Shown: in pieces, positions 61,946 to 64,000 of the stretch
Layout of the letters: every line of letters begins with the position of its first letter
Position numbering within the stretch: the stretch's first letter is position 1
From: Chryseobacterium sp. W4I1
Lineage (GTDB): Bacteria > Bacteroidota > Bacteroidia > Flavobacteriales > Weeksellaceae
NCBI RefSeq assembly: GCF_030816115.1
Contig: NZ_JAUSXQ010000001.1
Span: forward strand, 2,232,001-2,296,000
Reading direction: 5' to 3'
Length of the DNA: 64,000 nucleotides
Notes under the pieces: generated by a model
The model's database searches: none
What the model saw: only the letters and a program-made list of their open reading frames with translations
What the model was told of the DNA's origin: nothing
Made by a program: the position numbers and the translations under genes

Positions 61946-62205
61946 TTAATTTTACTTTGCAGGGCAAATATAAGTAAATCATCTTTCTTTCAACCTCAAA
62001 AGAAAAAGCACTTACTCATTCCAAACATTCTATTATATTCTGCGTAAAATCTTGTGTGATGGTGAAGATCAACTATGCCAAGTTCGTTTGTCTTTAATGC
62101 TTAGAATTACATTGCAAGAAACTTTATCTACAAGATAATTTATCTAATAAAAATTAAGCTTTGTAAATAAATCATATTTTTCGATGATTTTTTGATTAAA
62201 AAAAT

Positions 62206-62371
62206 TAACGCAAAGTTTATTAATAATTCTGCTTTATTTTAAGTTAGCAAAGTGATGCGACTTTGTCGCTGATGAAGCGGTCTGTTTCACATAGGCTTCG
62301 ACGAATCAACTCCGTTGATTCTATCCTTTGCTTTCTTACAATCAACAGTTTTAAAAATGAAAACTTTGCGT
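62206..62371. repeat. Nested palindromic element (about 166 bp)
   Basis: Outer arms ACGCAAAGTTT (62208-62218) and AAACTTTGCGT (62361-62371); inner arms AGCAAAG (62246-62252) and CTTTGCT (62326-62332); two local hairpins GCGAC-TTT-GTCGC (62257-62269) and GAATCAAC-TCC-GTTGATTC (62303-62321). It sits in the gap 61946-62443, whose remaining AT-rich part shows no gene. Confidence 0.8.
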
Positions 62372-62443
62372 CAGAAAAACACATCATCAGTACACGAATC
62401 ATCTTTATCAATACCTCCCAACCTTTATTTACAAACAATCTTC

Positions 62444-62989
62444 TTATCCTGAATTGGTTTCAGCTATCTTCTTTTCTTTCCTTCTTTGAAGTATAAGGTG
62501 CGCAGCATCCAGCATTTTAATTGTATGAATGTAGGGCATAACGATATTCCTTTCCGGTAGATTTTCATAGACGCCCATTGAGAAATAGACGATTCCGGAC
62601 ATAAAATAATCAAATTCTTTGATGCTGTATTCTCTGAATGCTTTTTTGAAAACCAACAGAGGATTCCGGTATTCCTTATCCGAAAGCAGGCCAAGAACCC
62701 ACGGGAAAATCTTTTCCGGTTGACTATCGACAATCCATTTCCTTTCCTTCAGCATGATGAGATATCCTGCCCGGATCAGCGACCTCATCGAATGGTAAAA
62801 CTCAAAGATAACCGCCGGATCTTCATGGATCCAACTATTCCTCTTTACCGCATAATTCATCAAATTGCTGAGCCTTTCTTTGGAAACATCCAGCTCATTG
62901 AACTGAAAGAAAGTTTCCATCAGCTGCAAGCCGGAACGCTTTTTACCTGCCAAAAACCGGGGAGCAAAATCTGTTTTTATCTTTTTCAT
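62444..62989 (-). CDS. Hypothetical protein, 181 aa
   Basis: No recognised family. Soluble, basic, helix-rich: begins MKKIKTDFAPRFLAGKKRSG, contains LMETFFQFNELDVSKERLSNLMNYAVKRNSW and ends HLILQRRKEKKIAETNSG. The start was placed at MKKIK (62989); the longer form adds ten weak residues. It lies between two elaborate palindromic elements with no other gene for over 400 bp on either side, which hints at an accessory or mobile setting. Confidence 0.6.
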   Translation of the reverse strand: MKKIKTDFAPRFLAGKKRSGLQLMETFFQFNELDVSKERLSNLMNYAVKRNSWIHEDPAVIFEFYHSMRSLIRAGYLIMLKERKWIVDSQPEKIFPWVLGLLSDKEYRNPLLVFKKAFREYSIKEFDYFMSGIVYFSMGVYENLPERNIVMPYIHTIKMLDAAHLILQRRKEKKIAETNSG

Positions 62990-63225
62990 TGTTTGTATTT
63001 TTAGAATGCATAAAACCACCAGCCTACCGATGTACGCTGAGTTCTATTGTAAATGATGAATAGAAATAAAATCTGTGTTCCCGTGAAAGCCCTGAAGCCG
63101 CAATGGATTGTACACTCCATTGTATCCTATCATGATACTTTATGTGGTGAAGCGGCTTAGAAAAAGATGATTGTAGAAAAACAGAACGGCATGAAATAAA
63201 AAACGGCATGAGACTCTACAATATC

Positions 63226-63334
63226 CGATCTGAGGTACTGGTATACCTTACGTACAGATAAGAGAGCCCACGCCTAGGTCGTGAGCTTCCTGCTTATCGT
63301 CTCGTACGTTTAAAAATTACCAGTTTTCAGATCG
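63226..63334. repeat. Large segmented hairpin (109 bp)
   Basis: Nested perfect stems: CGATCTGA/TCAGATCG (63226-63233, 63327-63334), ACTGGTA/TACCAGT (63237-63243, 63318-63324), ACGTAC/GTACGT (63250-63255, 63304-63309), GATAAG/CTTATC (63257-63262, 63293-63298), CACG/CGTG (63269-63272, 63280-63283) with loop CCTAGGT. In the gap 62990-63475, which has no gene. Confidence 0.82.
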
Positions 63335-63475
63335 AGATTCTAAGCAATAGCTTCTATTATTCTTTGAAGTATCGCAAAATTACTTTAATAAGTAATCTTT
63401 TCCAAATATATATAAAATCACACTGTAAACCAAATGGATTACAAAAGTTTTTATCAAATATTCTAAAATTGTTGA

Positions 63476-63721
63476 ATGAGCCTTAGCAAAGACGATATTG
63501 AACTTAGAAATAAGATAACTCAAAGATTAATTGATCTGAGAAAGTCTACCGGATTAAATCAAAGCGATTTCGCCAAACTTCACGATATCGACAGACAACA
63601 AGTCAACAGATGGGAAAGTTTTGAAAGTGAACGAGGAGTTACCATTTACACCATAAATAGATTCTGTATACTTTTAAAAATTACAATACAAGATTTTTTT
63701 AATGATCCATTATTCAAATAA
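63476..63721 (+). CDS. XRE-family helix-turn-helix regulator
   Basis: 81-aa DNA-binding protein with a Cro/C1-type HTH: LRKSTGLNQSDFAKLHDIDRQQVNRWESF (helices 2-3) and INRFCILLKITIQDFFNDPLF. No dimerisation or sensor domain. Flanked upstream by a large palindrome that could be its target or an unrelated element. A terminator follows at the stop codon. Confidence 0.9.
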   Translation: MSLSKDDIELRNKITQRLIDLRKSTGLNQSDFAKLHDIDRQQVNRWESFESERGVTIYTINRFCILLKITIQDFFNDPLFK

Positions 63722-63749
63722 ATCCTGACGAAAGTTGGGATTTTTTTTG
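63721..63749 (+). terminator. Terminator of the XRE gene
   Basis: 9-bp stem (63721-63729 with 63734-63742, two G-T wobbles) capped by GAAA, then T's to 63748. It begins at the last base of the stop codon. Confidence 0.8.
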
Positions 63750-63870
63750 TGACAGATTTTTCAAAATCTTTAAGAAATTCCGTGAAAATACTGATTGAAA
63801 ATTTTAAGAGGGTTTTTATTTTTGTTGTTTACAGTAAATTAAAATTATTATCGATACAATACACTTAAAT

Positions 63871-64000
63871 ATGGAAAAAAAATTCAGAAATATACTTATA
63901 GGACTTTCAATATTTACGCTTTTATTATTTTTAATAGATTCATATTTTGATATTTCCAATTTGGAAAAAGATCAAAATATAATCTTCGATTCTGATAAAT
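63871..64000 (+). CDS. Hypothetical membrane protein, 5' part only
   Basis: Open frame from ATG 63871 to the window edge (43 codons). It begins MEKKFRNILIGLSIFTLLLF, one transmembrane or signal-anchor helix, then a polar stretch. No family can be assigned from this fragment. Confidence 0.5.
   Translation, partial: MEKKFRNILIGLSIFTLLLFLIDSYFDISNLEKDQNIIFDSDK

Noticed and set aside
62244..62496. Two short ORFs on opposite strands within the nested palindrome
   Set aside because: They are products of the inverted-repeat sequence and mirror each other; no protein features.
63226..63334. A tRNA or 5S rRNA gene
   Set aside because: The fold is one extended hairpin with no cloverleaf, T-loop or 5S-like helices.

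Overview
The window is chromosomal DNA from a member of the Bacteroidota, most likely Flavobacteriia of the Chryseobacterium/Weeksellaceae type. The evidence is the AT-rich intergenic DNA, a SusC/SusD pair, promoters of the Bacteroidota form TTG-N17-23-TAnnTTTG, start codons with almost no Shine-Dalgarno sequence, and gene families typical of the phylum (DUF2490, DUF2911, a UbiA-like protein ahead of recF, PIG-L/SSS pairs). The genus is an inference. There is no rRNA, CRISPR array, insertion sequence or phage.

1-8.5 kb (minus strand) is a polysaccharide utilisation locus: SusC, SusD, a glycoamylase/GH144-like lipoprotein, an esterase, a small unknown protein and a GH3 beta-glucosidase cut by the window edge. 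The gene set resembles known beta-1,2-glucan loci. 8.8-25.9 kb is ordinary housekeeping and accessory sequence: DUF4197 and DUF493 proteins, an ArsC-like protein, a deoxynucleoside kinase, two tandem glutaminyl cyclotransferase-like lipoproteins, a CPA1 antiporter, a bestrophin, a run of small VOC/SRPBCC/DinB-type genes, and a TolC-HlyD-ABC-2 efflux operon with no ATPase gene. 26.5-33.1 kb holds two protease-inhibitor families side by side, ecotin and a 1966-residue alpha-2-macroglobulin without a thioester. 33.1-39.4 kb has a UbiA-like protein, recF, a DUF721/DciA-like gene, a PF10136 membrane protein, mtgA, a metal/corrinoid-type binding lipoprotein and tRNA-Arg(ACG).

39.8-51.8 kb (all plus strand) is the most interesting part: a stress/redox block governed by its own two-component phosphorelay. 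It contains dps, a LytTR response regulator, a hybrid histidine kinase with REC and HPt domains, an ABM-domain membrane protein, an SRPBCC-like protein, a lipocalin-like protein, a quinone oxidoreductase, two DUF1275 membrane proteins, a bicupin, a peroxiredoxin, a DsbA-like protein and an alpha/beta hydrolase. Three transcription units in it (dps, the SRPBCC-like gene and the bicupin gene) have the same promoter layout: two TTCAnCGA-type repeats exactly 21 bp apart, then exactly 30 bp to a (T/G)AnCTTTA box, then 81-85 bp to the start codon. I propose these as binding sites of the resident LytTR regulator, which would make the block a self-contained regulon. Two inverted copies of one palindromic element bracket most of the block, and an 83-bp tandem repeat array lies inside it.

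51.8-64 kb contains a DoxX-like protein, a near-identical tandem pair of cold-shock genes behind a long leader, a membrane-anchored AraC regulator, a serine hydrolase with TPRs, and a minus-strand operon of PIG-L protein, an overlooked 34-residue membrane peptide, an SSS symporter and a DUF2911 protein. Two elaborate palindromic elements flank an unknown 191-codon reading frame, and an XRE-family regulator follows. Because no search could be run, family names rest on motifs and overall sequence character seen by eye.
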